From assembly GCF_001436045.1 (NCBI RefSeq), contig NZ_AZER01000024.1, positions 1 through 64,000 of the forward strand: a stretch of DNA of 64,000 nt. The letters run 5' to 3'. The translations under genes and the position numbers were made by a program. The notes under the pieces are model-generated. The model saw nothing but the letters and a program-made list of their open reading frames with translations, did not search any database and was not told where the DNA came from. This document shows, piece by piece, positions 1 through 8,528 of the stretch. This DNA comes from Limosilactobacillus frumenti DSM 13145 (GTDB lineage Bacteria > Bacillota > Bacilli > Lactobacillales > Lactobacillaceae). Position 1 is the first letter of the stretch. The number at the start of each line of letters is the position of its first letter.

Positions 1-131
1 GTTAGCATAGCGGTTAATTCAGAATGTGTAATTAGCCACAACAGCTCGTGGCATGTCGATGCTACATAAATACTACAATTGATACATCGATGAACTGTTA
101 CAACTTTTATAAACTATTTTATTCACTCAAT

Positions 132-158
132 AAAGTCAGCCTCCCCGCTGGCTTTTTT
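132..158 (+). terminator. Rho-independent terminator of an upstream gene
   Basis: A 9-bp stem (AAAGTCAGC pairing with GCTGGCTTT, one G-T pair) around a 6-base loop runs into a T tract. The gene it ends lies outside the window. Positions 1-131 contain no recognisable gene. Confidence 0.75.
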
Positions 159-209
159 ATTTTGCACCCTTCATAATAAATGCAAACAAAATCAAAGGAG
201 CCTTCTAAC

Positions 210-1139
210 ATGAACGTCCTTATCATTGGCCACTTTCCTGACACAACTAAGCAATTGATCCATTCTGTCTTCTCAAACGACTGGCAGCTCCACATTGTTA
301 CGCCCGATCAAGCTCAACCATACTTAGCTACTGCCGAAGCGATCATCCCCGAACACGTCCCAGTCGACCAAACGGTTTTTGACCGAGCACCACAGCTTAA
401 GATTATCCAAACTGGTGCCGGCTATGATAATGTTGACCTCGCTGCGGCAGTCGACCACCATGTCACTGTCTGCAACGCTGCTGGAGTGAATGCCAATGCT
501 GTTGCTGAGCATGCCTTAGCCTTAATTCTTAGTTGGTACAAAAATATCCCGTACCTTGATCACTACATGAAGCACCCAACGACTACCGACAAGCTTGCCT
601 ATACCGGTGGGGAACTCCATGGTAAGACATTGGGGGTTATTGGCCTTGGTCACGTTGGTCAACAGTTGGCAACATTCGGCCAGGCTCTGGGGATGCACGT
701 CATTGCTTTCAATCGCCATCCCCGGCAACTAGCAGGAGTACAAAACGTTGACTTATCAACCTTATATGCCAATAGTGACATCATCAGCTTACATATTGCT
801 GCTACTCCAGCGACCTATCATATGATCAACGCTCAAACACTTGCTCAAATGAAATCTTCTGCTTTACTTGTTAATACCGCCCGGGGTGCATTGATTGACG
901 AACCGGCGCTTGTTAGTGCGTTGCAATCACATACGATTGCTGGAGCATGCTTGGACGTTTTTGAACATGAACCGCTCGCATTAGATAGTCCGTTGCGTAA
1001 ACTGCCTAACGTTATTTTGACACCACATACTGCGGGACTACCGGATGGGGTTAAGTTTCATGAGCAACGGTACGTTTTCTTTCGTGACAACTTAAAGCGG
1101 GTTGCTGATGGTGAAGAGCCATTGAATATTATTAATTAA
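210..1139 (+). CDS. D-isomer specific 2-hydroxyacid dehydrogenase
   Basis: This is a soluble NAD-dependent reductase of the D-2-hydroxyacid dehydrogenase family (phosphoglycerate / glyoxylate reductase type) that interconverts 2-keto and 2-hydroxy acids. The Rossmann motif GLGHVG lies near residues 145-150. The catalytic Arg is in NTARGAL, and the His is in TPHTAG near the C-terminus. The length of 309 aa is normal for the family. The ATG at 210 is chosen because AAAGGAG ends ten bases upstream; an in-frame ATG at 180 would place this ribosome site inside the gene. It appears monocistronic. The exact substrate cannot be read from the sequence. Confidence 0.9.
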   Translation: MNVLIIGHFPDTTKQLIHSVFSNDWQLHIVTPDQAQPYLATAEAIIPEHVPVDQTVFDRAPQLKIIQTGAGYDNVDLAAAVDHHVTVCNAAGVNANAVAEHALALILSWYKNIPYLDHYMKHPTTTDKLAYTGGELHGKTLGVIGLGHVGQQLATFGQALGMHVIAFNRHPRQLAGVQNVDLSTLYANSDIISLHIAATPATYHMINAQTLAQMKSSALLVNTARGALIDEPALVSALQSHTIAGACLDVFEHEPLALDSPLRKLPNVILTPHTAGLPDGVKFHEQRYVFFRDNLKRVADGEEPLNIIN

Positions 1140-1503
1140 CCACCGTTTAATGACACCTGCTAGGCCAAATGATCATTGAAGACACTGGCGGCGCCAACGA
1201 CCTGGAAGGATCAACTTTGGCTAGGTCAATGAAGAGGCACTTAACCAAGAACTGCCCAATTACTTTCATTTAGTGTAAATTGATATTTTGAAAATAATGA
1301 CCTTCTAGAACTCGGTGCTTTAAATAAGTGTTAATTCTAGAGGGTGATTTTATGGGTGTTCATTTAATTTCCCAGGAAATAATTCTAAGAACATACTGTC
1401 GGGGTCATGACACATCTTTGGCGGGTTAATGTCGGCTCAATGACGTGGTTAATCTTAGCAAAGACGCGTATCCTTAATTCAAAGAGTAAATGAGGTGAGT
1501 CCA
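1140..1503. other. Intergenic stretch with probable decayed gene fragments
   Basis: There is no intact gene in these 364 bases. Around 1169-1283 two plus-strand frames read like one broken C-terminal coding piece. IIEDTGGANDLEGST is followed, in another frame, by VNEEALNQELPNYFHL and a stop. A 25-codon ORF starts at the ATG near 1352 behind an AGAGGGTGA-like ribosome site and stops before 1430. I do not recognise either piece. Confidence 0.35.
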
Positions 1504-2015
1504 ATGGTAAATAATAAGATCAAACAAATTCGGTTAGCAAAACACCTTTCCCAAGAGCAACTTGCCGAAAAGTCCAAGGTATCTGTACGAACAATTCAAA
1601 GACTAGAAGCTGGTGAAGATGCTAGTATTTCTACTCTTAATCTAGTTGCTGGTGCGTTAGGGGTAGAAGTAGGTGATTTATTTCCTAAAACTGATTCTGA
1701 CCAGCAACAAGTAAAGATTCAGTCCGCAGATGAACAGCTACAGTATCAGCTTCACCAGCGGCGCGAAGAATATAGTACCTTCAATAAGCTTTACACTTCT
1801 TGCTTTGCTTTATTATAGTTATGCTGGTTTGGGGTTGTATTTTCCCACTAATTCAGGATAATGAGGTTTTGTCATCAATCGTGGGGATGCTTTGGATTGG
1901 TGCATGGATGATAATGGGGCCTTTGAAAAAGGGATTAACTTTTAAATTTATTACTCCCAAACTGGATAAGAAATACCCATTGACAATTAATCGAATTGAT
2001 AAAAACAAAAAATAA
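1504..2015 (+). pseudogene. XRE-family regulator with membrane domain, frameshifted
   Basis: The first frame (1504-1818) encodes a Cro/CI-type helix-turn-helix at its N-terminus (QLAEKSKVSVRTIQRLE) followed by a charged linker. It stops at the TAG at 1816-1818. A second frame, open from about 1800 to 2015, continues with two hydrophobic helices and a basic tail. That is the usual layout of HTH-plus-2TM regulators. Joining the frames gives a protein of about 170 aa, so a small indel near 1795-1815 probably split one gene. The ATG at 1504 is preferred over the GTG at 1495 because the GAGGTGAG ribosome site overlaps the GTG. Whether the HTH half alone still acts is unknown. Confidence 0.65.
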
Positions 2016-2092
2016 AAGAGTTCTATTTAACCAGCACTTGTAAAAAGTAAGTATCATGCTATAATATTAAAAAATTCCAGGAGGACATGATA

Positions 2093-2887
2093 ATGGAACT
2101 CGGCTTAAAAGGAAAAACTGCTTTAATTACTGGCTCTACAAAAGGGATTGGTAAGGCCATCGCCATCGAAATGGCTAAAGAGGGGACCAATGTTATTATT
2201 AACGGTCGTAAACAAGCAGCCGTCGATGCCGTCGTTGAAGAAATTCAGGCCCAATACCCCGCTACTAATCCGCAAGGGGCGGCCTATGATATTGCTGACG
2301 CTGACCAGCGCCAACAGTTATTTGAACAAGTACCTCAAGTAGATATCTTAGTGAATAACATGGGAATCTTTAAGCCTATGGAGTACTTTGATATCACTGA
2401 AGATGTTTGGCAACACTTTATTGATGTCAACTTCCACTCTGGCAATGCCCTTGCTAAGTTTTACCTACCTTATATGTTGGACCAGGATTTTGGCCGAATA
2501 ATTTTTATCGCCAGCGAAGAAGCTATCATGCCATCTGGTGAAATGCCACAATACAGCCTGACGAAGACGATGAACTTATCGTTAGCTAAGAGCCTTTCCA
2601 AATTGACAAAGGGAACCCATGTGACTGTTAACACCATTATGCCTGGTTCGACCTTAACGGAAGGGGTTCAACAAATGTTGGTTGATATGTATAAAGACAG
2701 TGACCTTCCAGAGAGTGAATGGGAAAGTGACTTTATGAAACACCACCGGCCACTTTCACAAATTCAACGTCTGATTCGACCAGAAGAGGTTGGCCGCTTT
2801 ACGACGTTTGTTGCCAGCCCATATTCTTCATCTTTCTCTGGCGAAGCATTACGGCTAGATGGTGGCCTGGTACCGACAATCTTTTAG
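2093..2887 (+). CDS. Short-chain dehydrogenase/reductase (SDR)
   Basis: This is a classical SDR NAD(P)-dependent oxidoreductase of 264 aa. It shows the cofactor motif TGSTKGIGKA near residues 14-23, the NNMG structural motif, a Ser in the FIASEEA segment and the catalytic YSLTK (YxxxK). AGGAGG at 2079-2084 fits the ATG at 2093 with 8-base spacing and is too close to the ATG at 2087, so 2093 is chosen. The C-terminal LRLDGG resembles the usual SDR tail. The substrate cannot be assigned. The gene stands alone between the broken regulator and an ltrA-like gene. Confidence 0.9.
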   Translation: MELGLKGKTALITGSTKGIGKAIAIEMAKEGTNVIINGRKQAAVDAVVEEIQAQYPATNPQGAAYDIADADQRQQLFEQVPQVDILVNNMGIFKPMEYFDITEDVWQHFIDVNFHSGNALAKFYLPYMLDQDFGRIIFIASEEAIMPSGEMPQYSLTKTMNLSLAKSLSKLTKGTHVTVNTIMPGSTLTEGVQQMLVDMYKDSDLPESEWESDFMKHHRPLSQIQRLIRPEEVGRFTTFVASPYSSSFSGEALRLDGGLVPTIF

Positions 2888-2987
2888 TTAACTGCCGTCC
2901 ATTTTAAATATAATTAGTTGCCTTGATTATTCTGTTATTCAGAATGGGCGAGGCCACTATTTGAATAATATTAGGGAGAAGACGATT

Positions 2988-4082
2988 GTGAAAACCATTA
3001 TTGCAAAAAAAGTCTCCATGCTGGAGCTGTTCTATGATTTGATCTTTGTCTATGCTATTTCGAAGATTACGGCGATGATTCATCATCCCGTGGCGGGTGG
3101 GTTACCGATGGTGCCTTATCTAGAATTTATTATCGTGATCATCATCGTAATGCAGATATGGCTGTACCAAGCACTCTATATCAATCGGTTTGGGCGCAGT
3201 CGAACCATCGATACCATTGGACTCCTTATTAGCATGTTTGCAATGACTTACTTAGCCAACAATATCAATACGGATTGGTCAATTACCTTCCGGCCGTTTA
3301 ATGAAGCGGTCCTCTTGATTGTTGCTAGTCTGCTGGGGCAATATTTGTTTGGCTCTGGCCAGCATCCCCTCCGCAATCCGGATTTATGCGCCTTTATGAT
3401 TGCCTTAACGCTGGAATTTATCGCCGTCTTTGCTGGATTAATGGTTGGTTACAATTATGGTATTAATTTGTGTGTTCTTGGCGGACTGATTGGCTTCATC
3501 ATGCCGCTAGCGGTTTACCATCAATTTCTTCCTGAACAGGTGAACTTTCCGCACTTAGTAGAGCGCCTCAGTTTAATTATTATCATTACTTTTGGTGAAA
3601 CCCTTGTTAATGTGACCCGCTACTTTACGGGTCCATTGTGGAACCCTTTTTCAATTATCCTGTTCCTGTTTCTTGCGACTTTGTTTGGCACGTATGTTAT
3701 TCAAAGTGATTTCCTAATTAACCATCATCAACGGAGCCGGGGCTTTGTATTAATGTATTCGCATGTCTTTATGATCATTGCGTTGTTATCATTAACGGCG
3801 GGTCTTGACTACTTGCCGATTTCATCCGTTTCCCGCCTATTTCTCTGGAGTTTTTTGTCATTGAGTTTAATTGTTTATGACGGTTGTTTGTTGGCCAATC
3901 AGGTTTATCACCACTCAGGGAAGTTAAGTAAAAGCAGTTACTTGTGGTTGGGGACGATTTTGATTCTTGGAATCATCATTGCATTTGTTTTGCGGGACAA
4001 CAACCTGGGACTTATTAGCGGCTTAACGGTGGTTAGTGCAGGACAATGTGGATATCTGTTAAAGAAGGCCATTGTTCATTAG
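2988..4082 (+). CDS. LtrA-family low-temperature-requirement membrane protein
   Basis: This is a multi-pass membrane protein of about 364 aa with some ten hydrophobic segments. Near its start it carries the family hallmark ELFYDLIFVYAISKIT. LtrA proteins were named for growth at low temperature in Listeria, and their molecular role is unclear. The GTG at 2988 is chosen because AGGGAGA lies 8 bases upstream; the TTG at 2961 has no ribosome site. A terminator shared with the convergent hydrolase gene follows. Confidence 0.85.
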   Translation: MKTIIAKKVSMLELFYDLIFVYAISKITAMIHHPVAGGLPMVPYLEFIIVIIIVMQIWLYQALYINRFGRSRTIDTIGLLISMFAMTYLANNINTDWSITFRPFNEAVLLIVASLLGQYLFGSGQHPLRNPDLCAFMIALTLEFIAVFAGLMVGYNYGINLCVLGGLIGFIMPLAVYHQFLPEQVNFPHLVERLSLIIIITFGETLVNVTRYFTGPLWNPFSIILFLFLATLFGTYVIQSDFLINHHQRSRGFVLMYSHVFMIIALLSLTAGLDYLPISSVSRLFLWSFLSLSLIVYDGCLLANQVYHHSGKLSKSSYLWLGTILILGIIIAFVLRDNNLGLISGLTVVSAGQCGYLLKKAIVH

Positions 4083-4099
4083 GGTCATTAACCATATGA

Positions 4100-4146
4100 A
4101 AAAGAGACGTAACGGTGACGAAAGTGTCATTCGTTGCGTCTCTTTT
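4100..4146. terminator. Bidirectional terminator
   Basis: A long, almost perfect hairpin is flanked by A and T runs: AAAAGAGACG pairs with CGTCTCTTTT, and inner AACG/CGTT and TGAC/GTCA stems follow. It lies between the convergent ltrA-like and alpha/beta-hydrolase genes and can serve both. Confidence 0.85.
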
Positions 4147-4166
4147 ATAATTTCAAAGCAGTTTTG

Positions 4167-4997
4167 TCAATATCGATGACGATTAATCCACTGGACGACT
4201 TCTGAGTAGATATCCCATTTTCGTCGGGGCTCGTCAAAAATATTGTGCATCAGAGAAGAGTAGACGTGAAGTTCTTTATCATTAGAAGCAATCATTGCGT
4301 AAGCCTCTAATGAATCATGATAATCAATCAAACCGTCTTTTTGACCTTGTAAAAACAATAGTGGATCCTTAAAGTCAGTTAAGTGTTCCCGAAGGAAGTA
4401 AGCTCCCTTAATTTCATTCTGCAAAATTCCAACTGTCAAGTGATGCAGATTAGCAGGGTCATTTTGAATTCTATGAACTACTCGTGCGTCACTGTTAAGT
4501 CCGGTACTTAACACGTTAGGTAATTGTTTCTTAGGGTCGCCTGTTAATCCCTTACTCCAAGAATTTGGTGCTTTAACAATGGAAACTGGATCAGCTACCA
4601 CGAATCCATCAACTGTTTGTGGATACTTTATGCCGTATAAGAGGACTGTTTCGCCACCCATGCTATGACCAATGACAAATAAGGGGAGGTTTGGATAAGC
4701 CGTTTTGGTCCTCTTAACTATTACATGTAAATTTTCATACAGGTCAGCTAAAGAATCCATATATCCCCGGGGTCCCTCTGACTTTCCATGACCAGGCTGA
4801 TCGTAGCGAAAAACGTTGCAATCATGCTTAACAAGAAAACTAGCGAAGGGGTCATAACTTTTAGCATATGATGATAAGCCATGAACGATGATTACATTTG
4901 CTTGTGGAGTTTCAGCTAAGTTCGTGATTGTGTGCAAATGAATACCTGGAGTGGCTGATTCAACCATCCTTTCAGTTTGGTTGCCATAAAAACTCAT
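4167..4997 (-). CDS. Alpha/beta hydrolase, monoacylglycerol-lipase-like
   Basis: This is a cytoplasmic serine hydrolase of 276 aa with the lipase/peptidase-like fold of the Hydrolase_4 (lysophospholipase / monoglyceride lipase) group. It shows the oxyanion segment IVHGLSSYAKSY, the nucleophile elbow GHSMGG, an Asp in DGLIDYHDS and a His in SLMHNIFDEP. This completes a Ser-Asp-His triad. AAAGGAAG precedes the ATG on the minus strand. The gene lies 21 bases downstream of the nicotinamidase gene on the same strand and may be read through from it, although no functional link to NAD salvage is obvious. The physiological ester is unknown. Confidence 0.9.
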   Translation of the reverse strand: MSFYGNQTERMVESATPGIHLHTITNLAETPQANVIIVHGLSSYAKSYDPFASFLVKHDCNVFRYDQPGHGKSEGPRGYMDSLADLYENLHVIVKRTKTAYPNLPLFVIGHSMGGETVLLYGIKYPQTVDGFVVADPVSIVKAPNSWSKGLTGDPKKQLPNVLSTGLNSDARVVHRIQNDPANLHHLTVGILQNEIKGAYFLREHLTDFKDPLLFLQGQKDGLIDYHDSLEAYAMIASNDKELHVYSSLMHNIFDEPRRKWDIYSEVVQWINRHRY

Positions 4998-5018
4998 TGT
5001 TAGATGCTTCCTTTTACA

Positions 5019-5567
5019 TTAACGAATCGTTGCCCCAAGAACATTCTTGAAGTGTCCCATTGCCCACTTTGCTCCCAGTTCGGAGAAAGTAGCGACTGCC
5101 TTTTGGGGGATGACAATTTGATAATCACGATTATATGCACTAATTGCCGTGTGTAATACACAGATATCGGTACATACTCCACAGATCCAGACTTCGTTAA
5201 TCCGCCGTTCCCGTAAATAATTGTCTAGATTAGTATTCTGGAAAGCGGAATAGCGGTTTTTATTAAATTTATAGACGTGGCGATCAGTCTGATTTTGTTG
5301 GAACCATTGGCCAACCTTGCCATACAATTCTTGTCCCTTAGTCCCAATAATGTTGTGGGGTGGGTATAGGCGATGTTCAGGATTGAAATGATCATCTTTC
5401 AAGTGACCATCAGTCGGCAGAATCACGTAATCCTTATTTTTAAGAAACTGGTTAGCTAAACTGATGATGGGTTGCTCTAACGCTTGGGCTGGTTTACCGA
5501 CAGTTAGGGATCCCTTATCAGCGACAAAGTCATTTGTGTAGTCAATAATTAATAATGCTTTGGCCAT
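5019..5567 (-). CDS. pncA: Nicotinamidase (isochorismatase family)
   Basis: The enzyme hydrolyses nicotinamide to nicotinate, the first step of NAD salvage. The family features are the N-terminal catalytic Asp (LLIIDYTNDF), a metal-site-like TDGHLKDDHF segment and the catalytic Cys in CGVCTDICVLHTA. Its 182 aa is normal. The ATG at 5567 is one base after the pncB stop codon, and its ribosome site GAGGAG lies within the last codons of pncB. The two genes are therefore probably translationally coupled, and the next enzyme of the pathway is encoded immediately upstream. The pairing with pncB favours nicotinamidase over a generic cysteine hydrolase. Confidence 0.92.
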   Translation of the reverse strand: MAKALLIIDYTNDFVADKGSLTVGKPAQALEQPIISLANQFLKNKDYVILPTDGHLKDDHFNPEHRLYPPHNIIGTKGQELYGKVGQWFQQNQTDRHVYKFNKNRYSAFQNTNLDNYLRERRINEVWICGVCTDICVLHTAISAYNRDYQIVIPQKAVATFSELGAKWAMGHFKNVLGATIR

Positions 5568-5568
5568 T

Positions 5569-7020
5569 TTAATTCTCCTCAGCAAACTGGGCTTTGGTAA
5601 TCAATTGTTCCTGGAGGTCAGCTAACTTAGCAGTTAAGTAAACTGGGTAGCGATCAGGGTTGACGAGCCGCTTACTTGCTTCTGGTAATTGAGCGAGCAA
5701 TTGCCGGGAAGTTTGTTGAATCTTAAAGACATCCGTTTCCACTTTGGCTGGCTGGCCCGCTGTTAAGTAGGTCTTTAATAGTGGCTTAGCGGTAAAGTTG
5801 GCTAAGACTTGACTGGCATTAGTTGCGGTAGGGTTGGAGTTAACAACCTTGAGCGGTGCAGTGATGGATTCATCAGCCAGGGCAATGACATCGGCAATGG
5901 CCTTATTTGGCTGGTCATTACTGTAAATCCGGTAAACCTGCTTGTTGCCTGGAATAGTGACCTTTTCCCGACTATCACTGACCTTAATCGTCGGGATCCA
6001 TTTACCATTAACTTCTTCTTCCGCTAATTTATAAACGCCGCTTAAGACCGGACTAGAAGAACTAGTAATCAAGCGCTCACCAATCCCAAAGTTATCAATT
6101 GGTGCTCCTTCGTCCAGCAGTGATTTCACAACGTGGGCGTCAAGCGCATTAGAAGCAGTGATTTTAGCCTTTGGGAAGCCCGCTTCATCAAGCATCTGGC
6201 GTGCTTTAATGGCAAGCTGAGAAATATCCCCGGAATCAATTCGAATCCCCACTGGTTCATGACCATTGGCCCGAGCCTGCTTAAAGACCCGAATAGCGTT
6301 TGGAACCCCTGATTTAAGGACATCATACGTATCAACCAGTAGGGAAATTTTATTTGGATAAACTTTTGCCCATGCTTGAAAGGCGCTGAGTTCGTCAGGG
6401 AAGCTTTCCACCCAGGCATGTGCCATTGTTCCCGCTGCGGGGATGTGGAATTGACTAGCTGCTTGCAAGTTTGAAGTACTGGTGCAACCACCAATCACGG
6501 CTGCCCGTGCACCATAAGTGGCCGCATCCGGTCCTTGCGCACGCCGGGCACCAAATTCCATAATTGGCCGTCCTTGCGCGGCATGGTTAATCTGCCATGA
6601 CTTAGTGGCAATCAATGATTGGTGGTTAATAATGTTGAGGACGAAAGTTTCTAAGAGTTGGGCCTCAATTAATGGACCACTAATGGAGATAATTGGTTCT
6701 CGTGGGAATACTGGAGTACCTTCAGGGAGCGCTTGAATAGTGCAGCTGTTTTTAATTTTGCTGAGGTAGTCCAGAAAATCAGGACTGAACTCTTTTAATG
6801 ATTTCAGGTATTCAATGTTTTCCTTAGAAAAATGCCAATTAGCAACTTGTTCAACTACTTGTTGGAGACCGGCCGCAATAACAAAGCTGCCGTTATCAGG
6901 AACCCGGCGGTAGAAAACGTCGAACCGGGCCTGACGATCATGGGGCAGGGTGGCGTAATAGCCATTTGCCATTGAGAATTCATAAAGGTCGGTTAACATT
7001 TGTAAATCCATATTATCCAC
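5569..7020 (-). CDS. pncB: Nicotinate phosphoribosyltransferase
   Basis: This enzyme converts nicotinate plus PRPP to nicotinate mononucleotide, with ATP-assisted turnover, in the Preiss-Handler branch of NAD synthesis. Its 483 aa matches the long Gram-positive form. Recognisable family segments are LTDLYEFSMANGY at the N-terminus, FGARRAQG in the central domain, VDTYDVLKSG and GIRIDSGD. The start could be the GTG at 7020 or the ATG at 7011; neither has a strong ribosome site. A promoter with a palindromic operator lies directly upstream, and pncA follows one base downstream. Confidence 0.95.
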   Translation of the reverse strand: MDNMDLQMLTDLYEFSMANGYYATLPHDRQARFDVFYRRVPDNGSFVIAAGLQQVVEQVANWHFSKENIEYLKSLKEFSPDFLDYLSKIKNSCTIQALPEGTPVFPREPIISISGPLIEAQLLETFVLNIINHQSLIATKSWQINHAAQGRPIMEFGARRAQGPDAATYGARAAVIGGCTSTSNLQAASQFHIPAAGTMAHAWVESFPDELSAFQAWAKVYPNKISLLVDTYDVLKSGVPNAIRVFKQARANGHEPVGIRIDSGDISQLAIKARQMLDEAGFPKAKITASNALDAHVVKSLLDEGAPIDNFGIGERLITSSSSPVLSGVYKLAEEEVNGKWIPTIKVSDSREKVTIPGNKQVYRIYSNDQPNKAIADVIALADESITAPLKVVNSNPTATNASQVLANFTAKPLLKTYLTAGQPAKVETDVFKIQQTSRQLLAQLPEASKRLVNPDRYPVYLTAKLADLQEQLITKAQFAEEN

Positions 7021-7058
7021 ACTTTCTTTTAAGTAAAAAAGTACTTTAATTATCGTAA

Positions 7059-7119
7059 AAATAAAAGTATCTTTGACTTTTATTTACGTCTAGTATAGAT
7101 ACTCTTTTTGAAAATGCAA
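7059..7119 (-). promoter_or_regulatory. pncB promoter with probable NrtR operator palindrome
   Basis: On the minus strand TTGCAT (7114-7119) and TATACT (7092-7097) are separated by 16 bases. Just downstream of the -10 box, over the expected transcription start, is a perfect 10-bp inverted repeat. AAATAAAAGT (7059-7068) and ACTTTTATTT (7076-7085) flank a 7-base centre. A second palindrome, AAAGTACTTT, lies at 7038-7047. The position suits repression. Assignment to the adjacent NrtR-like regulator is inference. Confidence 0.7.
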
Positions 7120-7129
7120 GTTTATAAAA

Positions 7130-7837
7130 TTAACAATTTAGCTTAAATAACTTTGGTGGCCGTCCTGAGTGTTGCAATGAGGCGGTGCCGACTTCCTTAA
7201 ACAGGTGGTTATGGGTCTTCTTAAAATTGGAATTATCGATTTTATCGGGGGTGGTTCCTAAGAACGCTGCAAAGACTTCCCGGGCCTGACGCAGGGTAAA
7301 GGAATCACCGAGAATGTGGAGAATACCTGGTTGGTAATCGAGCTTATTTTTGATCCGGTTGATCGCGGTGTTGATAATTTGAACATGGTCAAACGCGAGG
7401 TCAGAAGGTGTCGTTAGGATGAATTGCTGCCGATCGTGACTGATTACATATTGGTGCTGATCAGCACTCAAGGTAAACCATTGGGCGTCAGTTGCCCCAT
7501 AGCCCGGATGCAGCTTGGGCGTCGAAGGCAGGTAAGTCATGTAGGCTAATGATAAGGCCCGGCTACCAGCAACCCGGTTGGGATCAGTAAAAGTAGCCAA
7601 TTGTTCAGTGGAACTCATCGGCACCTGGAGGCCAATCTTATCAGCAATCAAGCGAATGCACGCCGCATCAGCACTTTCATGACTACGCAACAGAGTTTCT
7701 GGCAATGCCCACTTGCCCTTTAATGGTTCATCGGCCCGTTTAATTAACAATAACTGTGGCCGGTGCAATTCTGTATTAAAACTCCAAATAACATTTGAGA
7801 TGGTGACTAAGGGGCGGGCAACAATCTTACTATCCAA
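7130..7837 (-). CDS. nrtR: NrtR-type Nudix transcriptional regulator of NAD metabolism
   Basis: This 235-aa protein has a Nudix-fold domain (about residues 10-150) and a C-terminal winged helix (about 168-233, including FTLRQAREVF and DNSNFKKTH). That is the NrtR layout. NrtR proteins bind ADP-ribose or related NAD-derived nucleotides and repress NAD synthesis or salvage genes. The Nudix box (residues 41-70) has lost the usual REUxEExGU core: RLIADKIG stands where REL.EE.G is expected. Catalysis is therefore unlikely and a sensor role likely. It is immediately upstream of pncB-pncA on the same strand, with palindromes between. An active Nudix pyrophosphatase is the weaker alternative. Confidence 0.85.
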   Translation of the reverse strand: MDSKIVARPLVTISNVIWSFNTELHRPQLLLIKRADEPLKGKWALPETLLRSHESADAACIRLIADKIGLQVPMSSTEQLATFTDPNRVAGSRALSLAYMTYLPSTPKLHPGYGATDAQWFTLSADQHQYVISHDRQQFILTTPSDLAFDHVQIINTAINRIKNKLDYQPGILHILGDSFTLRQAREVFAAFLGTTPDKIDNSNFKKTHNHLFKEVGTASLQHSGRPPKLFKLNC

Positions 7838-8034
7838 TCTGGACTCCTCCTTTCCAGATAATTAACTTACTTCTATTTTAGCATTTACCTTTTGTGCTGT
7901 AATGATGCGATGTCATTTCTCAATCATATGTCGAACTGTGTAATTAGCGACCAACGCTTTATTACCACAATATCTTAAAAATTAATTACTAACCGGCCAT
8001 AAAATAGTAGAATCTATTGTAAGAAGGTGATCTG

Positions 8035-8514
8035 ATGGTTAATCAAGTTCTCGGTGCTCTTGACCAAGCGGCAGTTAAATACCAGGTAATTGATCATCCC
8101 CCGGTATATACAGCTGAAGAAGCAGACAAATACGTCCAGGGTTATGAATTTGCCCGGACCAAGAACCTCTTTCTGAAGAATAGCAATGGCTTTTATTTAG
8201 TCGTTATTGATGAAAATAAGCGTCTTGATATGAAGCAGTTACGGCAGATCGTCCATGGATCCCGGCTCAAGTTTGCTTCGGATGCTGATCTAACAAAGTA
8301 CCTGGGTAGTTATGCTGGTGCCGTATCGCCGATGAACTTAATCAACGACCAGGATCATCAAGTTACCGTGATTTTTGATCAAGATGTTATTGACCATCAT
8401 GATCAGATTGGGTGCCACCCGAATACGAACCGGCAAACCGTGATTTTACCTATTTTGGGTCTATTAAAATTGCTAAAACAGTGGGGCAACCCGGTTATTA
8501 AGGTTCAATTGTAA
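8035..8514 (+). CDS. Prolyl-tRNA-editing-type deacylase (YbaK/PrdX family)
   Basis: This is a free-standing editing-domain protein of 159 aa that would clear mischarged aminoacyl-tRNA, typically Ala- or Cys-tRNA(Pro), in the cytoplasm. The N-terminal half carries IDHPPVYTAEEAD and the conserved Lys in RTKNLFLKN, typical of the PrdX (ProXp-ala) branch. A GxxPxN-like segment (GAVSPMNL) and a C-terminal IGCHPNTN stretch follow. AAGAAGGTGA lies before the ATG. Its stop overlaps the upstream in-frame ATG of the next gene, so the two are probably cotranscribed. Confidence 0.88.
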   Translation: MVNQVLGALDQAAVKYQVIDHPPVYTAEEADKYVQGYEFARTKNLFLKNSNGFYLVVIDENKRLDMKQLRQIVHGSRLKFASDADLTKYLGSYAGAVSPMNLINDQDHQVTVIFDQDVIDHHDQIGCHPNTNRQTVILPILGLLKLLKQWGNPVIKVQL

Positions 8515-8528
8515 TGGAGGAGTTAGTC

